Position numbers and translations under genes: made by a program
From: Aegilops tauschii subsp. strangulata
Taxonomy: Eukaryota > Streptophyta > Magnoliopsida > Poales > Poaceae
Reading direction: 5' to 3'
DNA length: 64,000 bases
Assembly (NCBI RefSeq): GCF_002575655.3
Contig: NC_053039.3
Span: 239,670,622 to 239,734,621 of the forward strand
The notes under the pieces: model-generated
Told to the model about the DNA's origin: nothing
Seen by the model: only the letters and a program-made list of their open reading frames with translations
Databases searched by the model: none
Shown: positions 21,430 through 33,309 of the stretch, piece by piece
How positions within the stretch are numbered: position 1 is the stretch's first letter
How the letters are laid out: each line of letters begins with the position of its first letter

Positions 21430-21839
21430 ACCATGGCATATATGTGCCATGTCATGAAACCATGCCAAGTTTCATGTTTTTTGGGTGACTTTTTGATTTA
21501 CTGGGATTAAAAAACCGAGATTCTCAATGTTTCAGGATGACGACAAGTTTGTAATTCTTTCCCATTCCTTAAATGAGACCTAAACATGCACCCAATGACA
21601 CATGTACGATTTCCCACCCATTTTGCTTCACTGGAGGATCTGGTTGTAGTTCAAATTTGAATTATGGACTATATTAAATGCATAGAAAACTTAGTAATTA
21701 GATATATATATATATATATATACAATGGCCAAACGAACCCTGAACAGTTTCAAATTTCAGCCCGACACTCCTGTTCTTCTATGTGGCCTGTAGAAAACAA
21801 AGTTCAAGGCGAGAAGAGGCAGCGATTATCATTTCGCCC
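21430..21839. repeat. 490-bp tandem repeat of CACTA-B, first unit
   Basis: The unit contains CATGCCAAGTTTCATG, AAAACCGAGATTC, GACCTAAACATGCACCCAA and GGCCAAACGAACCCTGAA, and runs up to the insertion point of the WHAM-like element. The array resumes at 32,047. A (TA)n microsatellite lies at about 21,703-21,722. Confidence 0.8.
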
Positions 21840-23360
21840 TGATACGTCCATTTTGCATCATGCTTTTATATTGATATTTATTGCATTATGGGCTGTTATT
21901 ACACATTATGTCACAATACTTATGCCTATTCTCTCTTATTTTACAAGGTTTACATGAAGAGGGAGAATGCTTGCAGCTGGAATTCTGGGCTGGAAAAGGA
22001 GCAAATATTAGAGACCTATTCTGCACAACTCCAAAAGTCCTGAAACTCCATGGAAGTTATTTTTGGAAATAATAAAAATACTGAGCGAAGAAAATACCAG
22101 AGGGGGCCCACACCCTGGCCAAGAGGGTGGGGGCGCGCCCTACCCCCTGGGCGCGCCCCCTGCCTCGTGGGCCCCCTGGTGGCCCTCTGGTGCCCATCTT
22201 CTGCTATATGAAGTCTTTCGTCCGAGAAAAAAATCAAAAGCAAGCTTTCGGGACGAGACTCCGCCGCCACGAGGCGGAACCTCGGCGGAACCAATCTAGG
22301 GCCCGGGCGGAGCTGTTCTGCCGGGGACACTTCCCTCCGGGAGGGGGAAATCATCGCCATCGTCATCACCAACGCTCCTCTCATCGGGAGGGGGCCAATC
22401 TCCATCAACATCTTCACCAGCACCATCTCCTCTAAAACCCTAGTTCATCTCTTGTATCCAATCTTTGTCTCATAGTCTCGGATTGGTACTTGTAGGTTGC
22501 TAGTAGTGTTGATTACTCCTTGTAGTTGATGCTAGTTGGTTTATTTGGTGGAAGATCATATGTTCAGATCCATTATGCATATTAATATCCCTCTGATTAT
22601 GAACATGAATATGCTTTGTGAGTAGTTACGTTTGTTCCTGAGGACATGGGAGAAGTCTTGCTATTAGTAGTCATGTGAATTTGGTATTCGTTCGATATTT
22701 TGATGGGATGTATGTTGTCTCTCCTCTAGTGGTGTTATGTGAACGTCGACTACATGACACTTCACAGTTGTTTGGGCCTAGAGGAAGGCATTGGGAAGTA
22801 ATAAGTAGATGATGGGTTGCTAGAGTGACAGAAGCTTAAACCCTAGTTTATGCGTTGCTTCGTAAGGGGCTGATTTGGATCCATATGTTTCATGCTATGG
22901 TTAGGTTTACCTTAATACTTCTTTTGTAGTTGCGGATGCTTGCAATAGGAGTTAATCATAAGTGGGATGCTTGTCCAAGTAAGGACAACACCCAAGCACC
23001 AGTCCACCCACATATCAAATTATCAAAGTACCGAACGCGAATCATATGAACGTGATAAAAACTAGCTTGACGATAATTCCCATGTGTCCTCGGGAGCGCT
23101 TTTCTCTATATAAGAGTTTGTCCAGGCTTGTCCTTTGCTACAAAAAGGATTGGGCCATCTTGCTGCACTTTATTTACACTTGTTACTTGTTACTCGTTAC
23201 AATTTATCTTATCACAAAACTATTTGTTACCTATAATTTCAGTGCTTGCAGAGAATACCTTGCTGAAAACCGCTTATCATTTCCTTCTGCTCCTCGTTGG
23301 GTTCGACACTCTTACTTATAGAAAGGACTACGATATATCCCCTACACTTGTGGGTCATCA
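21840..23360 (+). repeat. 5' LTR of the WHAM-like element
   Basis: The LTR is 1521 bp, starting TGATACGTCC and ending GGGTCATCA. A TATA-like CTATATGAAG near 22,203 is followed by a GC-rich leader with the AAACCCTAG sequence typical of these elements. Confidence 0.92.
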
Positions 23361-23371
23361 AGACTCTTTTC

Positions 23372-23389
23372 TGGCACCGTTGCCGGGGA
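23372..23389 (+). other. Primer-binding site of the WHAM-like element
   Basis: TGGCACCGTTGCCGGGGA lies eleven bases after the 5' LTR. It is a one-base variant of the site in the Sabrina-like element. Confidence 0.85.
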
Positions 23390-23466
23390 GTGAAGCGGCT
23401 TTGGTAGGTGGAATTTGGTAAGGAAAAATTTATATAGTGTGATGAAATTTACTGTCACTTGTTACT

Positions 23467-24232
23467 ATGGAAAGTAATCCTTTGAGGGGCTTGTTTGGGG
23501 TATCTTCACCTCAACCAGTAGAGCAAAGATTTGCTCCTCAACCTACTTAACCTACTGAAAATGAAAATGTTTACTTTGAAATTCCTTCGGGTATGATAGA
23601 GAAACTGCAAGCTAATCCTTTTGCAGGAGATGGAACATTGCGTCCCGATTTACACTTAATCTATGTGGATGAAGTTTGTGGATTATTTAAGCTTGCAGGT
23701 ATGCTCGATGATGTTATCAAGAAGAAGGTCTTCCCTTTATCTTTGAAGGGAAATGCATTGACATGGTATAGGCTATGTGATGATATGCGATCATGGGACT
23801 ACAAACGGTTGAAATTGGAATTCCATCAGAAGTTTTATCCTATGCATCTTGTTCGTCGTGATCGTAATTATATATATAATTTTTGGCCTCGCGAAGGAGA
23901 AAGCATCGCTCAAGCTTGGGGGAGGCTTAACTCAATGTTATATTCATGCCCCAATCATGAGCTCTCAAGAGAGATGATTATTCAAAAAATTTATGCTCGG
24001 CTTTCTGACAATAATCGCTCCATGCTCGATACTTTTTTGTACTGGTTCCTTTATGATGAAGACTATTGAATTCAAATGGGATTTATTGGAAAGAATTAAA
24101 CACAACTCTGAAGATTGGGATCTCGACGAAGGTAAGGAGTCAGGTATAACACCTAAGTTTGATTGTGTTAAATCTTTTATGGATACCGATGTTTTCCGTA
24201 AATTTAGCACTAAATATGGACTTGACTCTTAG
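23467..24232 (+). pseudogene. gag of the WHAM-like element, broken
   Basis: The frame starts MESNPLRGLFG at 23,467. A TAA at 23,548-23,550 stops it at codon 28, after which it is open through the retrotransposon gag core (LKGNALTWYRLCDDMRSWDY, then FHQKFYPMHLV). A T-run near 24,030 shifts the frame, and a TAG at 24,230-24,232 stops the second part. The product would be the capsid part of gag. The three lesions make this copy non-functional. Confidence 0.85.
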
Positions 24233-24280
24233 ATAGTAGCTTCTTTCTGTGAATCTTTTGCTGCTCATGTTGATCTCCCT

Positions 24281-25150
24281 ATGGAGAAGTGGTTTAAATA
24301 TCATCCTCCCATAGAAGTAAAAGTAGTTGAACCTATTAAAGTTGAAGAAAAGACTATCACTTATAATGATCCTATTGTTCCTACTGCTTATGTTGAGAAA
24401 CCACCTTTCCCTGTTAGAATAAAGGATCATGCTAAAGCTTCAACTGTGGTTCATAAAAGTAATATTATAACTTATACACCTCCTGAGCAAGTTAAAGTTG
24501 AACCTAATATTGCTATTGTTAAAGATCTCTTGGCTGATAATATTGATGGGCATGTTATTTACTTCTGTGATGAGACTGCTAGAATTGCTAAACCTAGTGC
24601 TAAAGATAAACATAGACCTGTGGTAGGCATGCCTGTTATTTCTGTTAAAATAGGAGATCATTGTTATCATGGCTTATGTGATATGGGTGCTAGTGCTAGT
24701 GCAATACCTACTTCCTTATACAAAGAAATTATGCATGATATTGCACCCGCTGAGTTAGAAGATATTGATGTCACCATTAAACTTGCCAATAGAGATACTA
24801 TTTCACCAATTGGGATTGTTAGAGATGTTGAAGTCTTGTGTGGGAATGGTAAATATCCTGCTGATTTTCTTGTTCTTGGTTCCCCACAAGATAGCTTTTG
24901 TCCCATTATATTTGGGAGACCCTTCTTGAGCACTGTTAATGCTAAGATAGATTGCAAGAAGGATGTTGTTACTATTGGCTTGGATGATATGTCTCATGAG
25001 TTTAATTTCTCTAAATTTCGTAGACAACCTCGTGATGAGGAATTGCCTAGTAAAGATGAAATAATTGGTCTTGCTTCTATTGCCGTACCTCCTAGTGATC
25101 CTTTAGAACAATATTTGCTAGACCATGAAAATGATATGTTTATGAATTAA
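24281..25150 (+). pseudogene. gag C-terminus and aspartic protease of the WHAM-like element
   Basis: The open stretch of 289 residues includes a Lys/Glu/Pro-rich linker and the retropepsin-like protease. Its active-site loop reads LCDMGASASAIP near 24,675-24,710 (D-x-G-A motif kept), with a downstream FLVLGSPQ/IIFGRPFL region. It is in frame with the second part of gag but separated by a stop at 24,230. It ends at TAA 25,148-25,150, where related polyproteins continue, so that stop is also a lesion. The protease matures the polyprotein in the particle. Confidence 0.8.
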
Positions 25151-25192
25151 AGAAGGGAAATAGATGAAGTATTCTTTAAACAAGGACCTATT

Positions 25193-26830
25193 ATGAAACA
25201 CAACTTGCCTGTTGAAATCCTAGGGGATCCTCCTCCACCCAAGGGTGATCCCGTGTTTGAGCTTAAACCATTACCTGATACTCTTAAATATGCTTATATT
25301 GATGAAAAGAAGATATATCCTGTTATTATTAGTGCTAACCTTTCAGAGCATGAAGAAGAGAAATTATTAAAAACTCTAAAGAAGCACCGTGCTGCTATTG
25401 GATATACTCCTGATGATCTTAAGGGCATTAGTCCCACTATATGTCAACACAAAATAAATTTGGAGAAAGACGCCAAACCAGTTATTGATCATCAACGACG
25501 GCTGAATCCTAAGATGAAAGAAGTGGTAAGAAAGGAAATACTAAAGCTCCTTGAGGCAGGTATAATTTATCCCATTGCTGATAGTCAGTGGGTAAGTCCT
25601 GTCCATTGTGTCCCTAAGAAAGGAGGTATTACTGTCGTTCCTAATGATAAAGATGAATTGATTCCGCAAAGAATTATTACAGGTTATAGGATGGTAATTG
25701 ATTTCCGCAAATTAAATAAGGTCACTAAAAGATATCATTACCCTTTACCTTTTATTGATCAAATGCTAGAAAGATTATCCAAACATACACATTTTTTTCT
25801 TTCTAGATGGTTACTCTGGTTTCTCTCAAATACCTGTGTCAGCTGATGATCAAGCAAAGACCACTTTTACTTGCCCTTTCGGTACTTTTGCTTATAGACG
25901 TATGCCTTTTGGTTTATGTAATGCACCTGCTACCTTTCAAAGATGCATGATGGCTATATTCTCTGATTTTTGTGAAAACATTTGTGAGGTTTTCATGGAT
26001 GATTTCTCCGTTTATGGATCCTCTTTTGATGATTGCTCGAGGAACCTTGATCGAGTTTTGCAAAGATGTGAGGAAACTAACCTTGTCTTGAATTGGGAGA
26101 AGTGCCACTTTATGGTTAATGAAGGCATTGTTTTGGGGCATAAAATTTCTGAAAGAGGTATTGAAGTTGATAAAGCTAAAGTTGATGTTATTGAAAAGAT
26201 GTCGTGTCCTAAGGACATCAAAGGTATATGAAGTTTCCTTGGTCATGCCGGTTTTTATAGGAGGTTCATTAAGGACTTCTCAAAAATTTCTCGGCCTCTG
26301 ACTAATCTCTTACAAAAAGATATACCATTTGTCTTTGATGATGATTGTGTAGAAGCATTTGAAATACTTAAGAAAGCATTAATCTCTGCACTCATTGTTC
26401 AGCCACCTGATTGGAATTTACCCTTTGAAATTATGTGTGATGCTAGTGATTATGCTGTAGGTGCTGTTCTAGGGCAAAGAGTTGATAAGAAATTAAATGT
26501 CATTCAATATGCTAGTAAAACTCTAGACAATGCCCAGAGAAAGTATGCCACTACTGAAAAAGAATTCTTAGCAGTTGTATTTGCTTGTGATAAGTTCAGA
26601 CCTTATATTGTTGATTCTAAAGTAACTATTCACATTGATCATGCTGCTATTAAATATCTTATGGAAAAGAAAGATGCTAAACCTAGACTTATTAGATGGT
26701 TTCTCTTGCTACAAGAATTTGATTTGCATATTATTGATAGAAAGGGAGCTGAGAACCCCGTTGCAGACAACTTGTCTAGGTTAGAAAATGTTCTTGATGA
26801 CCCACTACCTATTGATGATAGCTTTCCTGA
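25193..26830 (+). pseudogene. Reverse transcriptase and RNase H of the WHAM-like element, broken
   Basis: The RT begins after PLPDTLKYAYID, with the fingers motif at VIDFRKLNKVTKRYHYPLPF. A T-run near 25,795 shifts the frame just before the domain with FGTFAYRRMPFGLCNAPATF and the catalytic FMDDFS box (about 25,995). A TGA at 26,229-26,231 replaces an expected sense codon before [12 protein letters not shown]. RNase H follows, with the first Asp in [15 protein letters not shown] (about 26,433), the Glu in [13 protein letters not shown] and the Asp in [10 protein letters not shown]. Catalytic residues are kept; the chain is broken by at least two lesions. Confidence 0.88.
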
Positions 26831-26839
26831 TGAACAATT

Positions 26840-28202
26840 GAATGTCATAAATGCTTCTCGTACTGCTCCATGGTATGCTGATTATGCTAATTACATTGTT
26901 GCTAAATTTATACCACCTAGTTTCACATACCAGCAAAAGATAAAGTTTTTCTATGATCTAAGACATTACTTCTGGGATGACCCACATCTTTATAAAGAAG
27001 GAGTAGATGGTGTTATTAGACGTTGTGTACCTGAGCATGAACAGGAACAGATCCTACGCAAGTGTCACTCCGAGGCTTATGGGGGGCACCACGCTGGAGA
27101 TAGAACTGCACACAAGGTATTGCAATCCGGTTTTTATTGGCCTACTCTCTTCAAGGATGCTCGCAAGTTTGTCTTATGTTGTGATGAATGTCAAAGAATT
27201 GGTAATATTAGTAGACGTCAAGAAATGCCTATGAATTATTCACTTGTTATTGAACCATTTGATGTTTGGGGCTTTGATTATATGGGGCCGTTTCCTGCCT
27301 CTAATGGATTACACATATTTTAGTTGCTGTTGATTACGTTACTAAGTGGGTAGAAGCTATTCCAACTAGTAGTGCTGATCATAACACTTCTATTACGATG
27401 CTTAAAGAAGTTATTTTTCCAAGGTTTGGAGTGCCTAGATATTTAATGACTGATGGTGGTTCACATTTTATTCATGGTGCTTTTCGTAAAATGCTCGCTA
27501 AGTATGATGTTAATCATAGAATTGCATCTCCTTATCACCCACAGTCTAGTGGTCAAGTAGAATTGAGAAATAGAGAGCTCAAATTAATTTTGCAAAAGAC
27601 TGTTAATAGATCTATAAAGAATTGGTCCAAGAAACTTGATGATGCATTATGGGCCTATAGAACTGCATATAAAAATCCTATGGGCATATCTCCGTATAAA
27701 ATGGTTTATGGAAAAGCATGTCACTTACCTCTCGAACTAGAACATAAGGCATATTGGGCTATTAAAGAGCTCAATTATGATTTCAAACTTGCCGGTGAGA
27801 AGAGGCTATTTGACATTAGCTCACTTGATGAATAGAGAACCCAAGCCTATGAAAATGCCAAGTTGTTTAAAGAAAAAGTTAAAAGATGGCACGATAAAAG
27901 GATACAAAAGCGCGAGTTTAATGTACGTGATTATGTGTTGCTATTCAACTCTCGTTTATGATTTTTTGCAGGAAAACTTCTCTCTAAATGGGAAGGTCCT
28001 TACGTTATCGAGGAGGTCTATCGTTCCGGTGCCATAAAAATCAACAACTTTGAAGGCACAAACCAAAGGTGAACGGTCAAAGAATTAAACATTATATCTC
28101 GGGTAATCCTATAAATGTTGAAACTAATATTATTGAAACCGTGACACCGGAGGAATACATAAGGGACACTTTCCAGAACGTTTCAGACTCCGAAAAGGAA
28201 TA
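26840..28202 (+). pseudogene. Integrase of the WHAM-like element, broken
   Basis: The zinc-binding domain ([19 protein letters not shown], then CCDECQRIG) is at about 27,060-27,200. The first catalytic Asp is in FDYMGPFP (about 27,270). The frame is lost near 27,320 and resumes with VPRYLMTDGGSHF (second Asp, about 27,440) and GQVELRNRELK (Glu, about 27,560). It stops at 27,833-27,835; the C-terminal part (KLLSKWEGPYVI region, about 27,970-28,010) continues in other frames to about 28,202. All three D,D-35-E residues are present, but the gene has several breaks. Confidence 0.85.
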
Positions 28203-28528
28203 GGTACGTAGTACGGTAAGTAAACCGACTCCAAAACAGTTCTAATGGCAATTTTTCTCCGTTTTGGAATATTTAGAAAATAGGAGAATAAGAAGCAGTC
28301 CGGGAAGGACATGAGGCTTCGACGAGGGTGGGAGGCGCGCCCTACCCCCTTGGGCGTGCCCCCTGCCTTGTGGGCACCTCGTGCGCTCTCCAAACTCCGT
28401 TTTCTTGCACGATACTTCTTTCGGTCGGTAAAAATTCATTATATAATCACCTGAAGGTTTTGACCACCGTATCACGCGAATATCCTTTGTTTTTGTTTCG
28501 AGTTGTTTCTGCCACAGATTAGAGCAAG

Positions 28529-28984
28529 ATGTCTTCTCAAGAGTCAGTCGGGGAGAGTCGGGTGTCTCATCCGACACCAGGTCTAGGGGCAAACAGCGAT
28601 GCCTATCACTTTGGGCCCTCAACGGAGGAAGAGATGGAAGCTGACTTGAAAAAGATAGATGCCATGGAAGAGGATCAAGAAGTTACTTCTCGTTTCCACG
28701 CAGGTTTCATGATGGGGGAACTACAGAGCTCAGCTATCCCAAACTCGGTCATCCCCTCCAATGTTAAATTTCTCTCTTATGAAAATATGAAAAGGAGTGT
28801 TACTTGTTCTCCCGCAGCAATGCAGCATCCATGGGTGCAAGGAGCTTTAACCGTCACGGGTAAGCTCCGCAAGGAAATAATGGATCTTAAGCGGCAAGTC
28901 AACAAGCTCGAGGAGGAGAATCATATCCTGAGGGGTATCATAGCCAAGAACATCACATCTTCACCCCCAAAGAAGGAGATATAA
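28529..28984 (+). CDS. Extra 151-aa ORF of the WHAM-like element
   Basis: An uninterrupted ORF downstream of integrase starts MSSQESVGESRVSHPTPGLG and ends at TAA 28,982-28,984. It has a Ser/Gly-rich N-terminus, an acidic EEEMEADLKKIDAMEEDQE helix at residues about 35-53, and a coiled coil near the C-terminus (LRKEIMDLKRQVNKLEEEN) followed by a Lys/Pro tail. No signal peptide or membrane segment is seen, so it is not envelope-like, although it occupies the position where Athila elements carry env-like ORFs. It is intact while gag-pol has many lesions. Function unknown. Confidence 0.65.
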   Translation: MSSQESVGESRVSHPTPGLGANSDAYHFGPSTEEEMEADLKKIDAMEEDQEVTSRFHAGFMMGELQSSAIPNSVIPSNVKFLSYENMKRSVTCSPAAMQHPWVQGALTVTGKLRKEIMDLKRQVNKLEEENHILRGIIAKNITSSPPKKEI

Positions 28985-30534
28985 TCATATGGGTATGGGC
29001 ACTCCCCTTAGCAACTGCCAAGCTTGGGGGAGGTGCCCCGGTATCGTATCCCCATCACACTTCTATCTGTACCGTTTTTCTAAGTTCGATCCTTTTAGTA
29101 ATATCTTGGTCTAGTAGAATAAAGTTTTAGTATGATTTAGCTTTGAGTTTTGCCTTATGATCCCTCTATGTAATCGAGTCCATGAGCTATATAATAAATA
29201 TTAGTGTTGAGTCAAGGGCTTGATTATCTTGCTATGATCTTGAGGGAATAAAAGAAAAATAAAGAATAAAAAGAAACAAAGAGTTCATATTGATCTTATG
29301 GAGAGTAATGACTTCACATATAAAGAGTATGATGATTAAAAATTGTTGAGAGTTGACAAACATAGTTTTGGCCATCGTTGCAATTAATAGGAAATAATAA
29401 AGAAAGAGAGGTTTCACATATAAATATACTATCTTGGACATCTTTTATGATCGTGAGCACTCATTAAAATATGACATGCTAAAGAGTTGATGTTGGACAA
29501 GGAAGACAACGTAATGGGTTATGTTTTCTTATATCTAAAATAAAGTATATTGTCATGGATCATCCAACATGTTGAGTTTGCCTTTCTCCCTCATGCTAGC
29601 CAAATTCTTTGCACCAAGTAGAAATACTACTTGTGCTTCCAAATATCCTTAAACCCAGTTTTGCCATGAGAGTCCACCATATCTACCTATGGATTGAGTT
29701 AGATCCTTCAAGTAAGTTGTCATCGGTGCAAGCAATAAAAATTGCTCTCTAAATATGTATGATTGATCAGTGTGGAGGAAATAAGCTTTATACGGTCTTG
29801 TGATATGGAAGAAATAAAAGCGACGGATTGCATAAAAAAGGTCCATATCACAAGTGGCAATATAAAGTGACGTTCTTTCGCATTAAGATTTTGTGCATCA
29901 AACCCTGAAAGCGCATGACAACCTCTGCTTCCCTCTGCAAAGGGCCTATCTTTTACTTTTTATCTTCTACCTTATGCAAGAGTCAGGGTGATCTTCACCT
30001 TTCCTTTTTACATTTTATCCTTTGGCAAGCACGGTGTGTTGGAAAGATCCTGGTATATATATATCCAATTGGATGTAAGTTAGCATGAACTATTATTGCT
30101 GACATTACCCTTGAGGTAAAAGGTTGGGAGGCAAAACTATAAGCCCCTATCTTTCTCCGTGTCCGATTAAAACTCCGTAACCACAAGTATTGCGTGAGTG
30201 TTAGCAATTGTGAAATACTAAATGATAGTTGAGTATGTGGACTTGCTGAAAAGCTCTTACATAGACTCTTTCTGATGTTATGATAAATTGCAATTGCCTC
30301 AATGACTGAGATTATAGTTTGTTAGTTCTCAATGAAGTTTCTAATTCACACTTGACATTGTGGATAGATTGTTACTTTATCATAAGAAATAATATGACAA
30401 TATCCATATATGTTGCTGTTATAAGAATGATCATGATGCCCTCATGTCTGTATTTTATTTTATCGACACCTCTATCTCTAAACATGTGGACATATTTATC
30501 TTATCGGCTTCCGCTTGAGGACAAGCGAGGTCTA
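28985..30534 (+). other. Non-coding 3' interior of the WHAM-like element
   Basis: About 1.5 kb of AT-rich sequence between the extra ORF and the polypurine tract, with no long frame and no recognised motif. An AAGCTTGGGGGAG-like purine run occurs at about 29,020 and again at 30,534, so the polypurine-like block is present twice. Confidence 0.6.
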
Positions 30535-30546
30535 AGCTTGGGGGAG
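30535..30546 (+). other. Polypurine tract of the WHAM-like element
   Basis: AGCTTGGGGGAG directly precedes the 3' LTR start at 30,548 and would prime plus-strand synthesis. Confidence 0.8.
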
Positions 30547-30547
30547 T

Positions 30548-32046
30548 TGATACGTCCATTTTGCATCATGCTTTTATATCGATATTTATTGCATTATGGG
30601 CTGTTATTACACATTATGTCACAATACTTATGCCTATTCTCTCTTATTTTACAAGGTTTACATGAAGAGGGAGAATGCCGGCAGCTGGAATTCTGGGCTG
30701 GAAAAGGAGCAAATATTAGAGACCTATTCTGCACAACTCCAAAAGTCCTGAAACTCCACGGAAGTTATTTTTGGAAATAAAAAAATAATACTAAGCGAAG
30801 AAAATACCAGAGGGGGCTCACACCCTGGCCACGAGGGTGGGCGACGCGCCCCCTGCCTCGTGGGCCCCCTGGTGGCCCTCTGGTGCCCATCTTCTGCTAT
30901 ATGAAGTCTTTCGTCCGAGAAAAAATCAAAAGCAAGAATTCGGGACGAGACTCCATCGCCACGAGGCGGAACCTTGGCGGAACCAATCTAGGGCTCGGGC
31001 GGAGCTGTTCTGCCGGGGACACTTCCCTCCAGGAGGGGGAAATCATCGCCGTCGTCATCACCAACGCTCCTCTCATCGGGAGGGGGCCAATCTCCATCAA
31101 CATCTTCACCAGCACCATCTCCTCTAAAACCCTAGTTCATCTCTTGTATCCAATCTTTGTCTCATAGTCTGGGATTGGTACTTGTAGGTTGCTAGTAGTG
31201 TTGATTACTCCTTGTAGTTGATGCTAGTTGGTTTATTTGGTGGAAGATCATATGTTCAGATCCATTATGCATATTAATATCCCTCTGATTATGAACATGA
31301 ATATGCTTTGTGAGTAGTTACGTTTGTTCCTGAGGACATGGGAGAAGTCTTGCTATTAGTAGTCATGTGAATTTGGTATTCGTTCGATATTTTGATGGGA
31401 TGTATGTTGTCTCTCCTCTAGTGGTGTTATGTGAACGTCGACTGCATGACACTTCACCATTGTTTGGGCCTAGAGGAAGGCATTGGGAAGTAATAAGTAG
31501 ATGATGGGTTGCTAGAGTGACAGAAGCTTAAACCCTAGTTTATGCGTTGCTTCGTAAGGGGCTGATTTGGATCCATATGTTTCATGCTATGGTTAGGTTT
31601 ACCTTAATACTTCTTTTGTAGTTGCGGATGCTTGCAATAGGAGTTAATCATAAGTGGGATGCTTGTCCAAGTAAGGACAACACCCAAGCACCGGTCCACC
31701 CACATATCAAATTATCAAAGAACCGAACGCGAATCATATGAACGTGATAAAAACTAGCTTGACGATAATTCCCATGTGTCCTCGGGAGCGCTTTTCTCTA
31801 TATAAGAGTTTGTCCAGGCTTATCCTTTGCTACAAAAAGGATTGGGCCATCTTGCTGCACTTTATTTACACTTGTTACTTGTTACTCGTTACAATTTATC
31901 TTATCACAAAACTATCTCTTACCTATAATTTCAGTGCTTGCAGAGAATACCTTGCTGAAAACCGCTTATCATTTCCTTCTGCTCCTCGTTGGGTTCGACA
32001 CTCTTACTTATCAAAACGATAGATCCCCTACACTTGTGGGTCATCA
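30548..32046 (+). repeat. 3' LTR of the WHAM-like element
   Basis: The LTR is 1499 bp and collinear with 21,840-23,360. The main difference is the loss of about 20 bp in the GGGCGCGCC-rich stretch near 30,840. It is followed by the CGCCC target duplication. Confidence 0.92.
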
Positions 32047-33240
32047 CGCCCACAAGAGGGGCATGTTTCCCTACAGGTACCACGAGGGTTGCGACAGGCT
32101 CCGGTTTGTAAAAGGCTTGTAATATAGCTTCGCCCAAATTGGACAATTATATGTACCATGTAGTGACACCATGCCAAGTTTCATGATTTCCTGGTGAGTA
32201 TTGGATTTACAGAGATTTAAAAACCGAGATTCGCAAAGTTTGTGGCCACGCCAGGACGGCAAGATGGTTGAATTCGTTCCCATTCGTTCCATGGGACCTA
32301 AACATGCACCCCAAGGAAACATGTACGTTTTTTCTAGCTATTTTGGTGCACTGGAGCATGTATTTGTAGTTCGAATTTGAATTATGGACATTAAATGCCT
32401 AGAAAACTCAATTAATGAATAAAAAAGGTCAAACAAGCCCCGAATAATTTCAAAGTTCAGCGCGAATCTCCAGTTGTTCTGTGTCGCGCGTAGAAGAAAA
32501 TACGAGGCTAGAAGAGGGAGTGATTATCGTTTGGCCCACAAGGGGACACATTTCCCTATCGAAACCACGAGGGTTCTTGCGACAGGCTCCAGTTCGTAAG
32601 AGGTTTGTAATAAAGCTTGGCCCAAATTGGCAATGTTTTTACCACGACATATATATGCCATGACGTGACACCATGCCACCTTTGATGACTTTCTGGTGAG
32701 TTTAGGATTTATGGGGACTTAAAAACCGAGATTTGAAATGTTTGAGGACGAGCCAGGACACCGGTACGGTTGTAATTCGTCCCCATTCCTGGCATGAGAC
32801 CTAAACATGCACCCAAGGACACATGTATAATTTTTCTAGCCATTTTGGTGAACTGGAGCATGTATTTGTAATTCAGATTTGAATTACGGACATTAAATGC
32901 CTTGGAAACTCAATTAGTGTATAAAAAGGCCAAACGAACCCTGAATAAGTTTAAATTTCAGCACGGATATCCTGTCGTTCCATGTTGCCCGTAGAAGAAA
33001 ATGCAAGGCGAAAAGAGGCAGTGATTATGTTTCGCCCACAAGGGGGACACATTTCCCTATCGGAACCACGAGGCTTCTTTGAGAGAAGCTCCGGTTTGTA
33101 AGAGGCTTGTAATAAAACTTACGCCACAATGGACGAAAAAATTCCTCGACATATAAGTGCCATGTCGTGACACCATGCCAGGTTTCACGATTTTCGGCTT
33201 AGTTTTGGATTTACGGGCATTTAAAAACCGAGATTCTTCT
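32047..33240. repeat. 490-bp tandem repeat of CACTA-B, remaining units
   Basis: Units begin with CGCCCACAAGRGGGRCA near 32,047, 32,533 and 33,033 (the last is partial). With 21,430-21,839 this makes at least three units interrupted by the gypsy element. Each carries CCATGCCAAGTTTCA, TTAAAAACCGAGATT and CCTAAACATGCACCC. No coding potential is seen. Confidence 0.82.
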
Positions 33241-33309
33241 CATGAAATGTTTTCAAATAGCACATGGTTCAATCACGAAAGCCGATATTCAATGATAACT
33301 TCGTGGAAA

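Larger units (their letters stand above)
21840..32046 (+). mobile_element. WHAM/Fatima-like gypsy retrotransposon, structurally complete
   Basis: This 10.2-kb element has LTRs at 21,840-23,360 and 30,548-32,046, a primer-binding site at 23,372, a polypurine tract at about 30,535-30,546 and a perfect target duplication CGCCC (21,835-21,839 and 32,047-32,051). Order is gag, protease, RT, RNase H, integrase and an extra ORF, that is gypsy (Athila-type) order. The LTRs differ by scattered substitutions and one indel of about 20 bp, so the insertion is fairly young. The polyprotein is broken many times. Confidence 0.92.

Noticed and set aside
21700..21722. TA run as a promoter
   Set aside because: It is a dinucleotide microsatellite inside a tandem repeat unit, with no gene downstream before the gypsy insertion.
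23467..28202. Functional gag-pol polyprotein
   Set aside because: At least six stops or frameshifts interrupt it; it is annotated as pseudogene parts.
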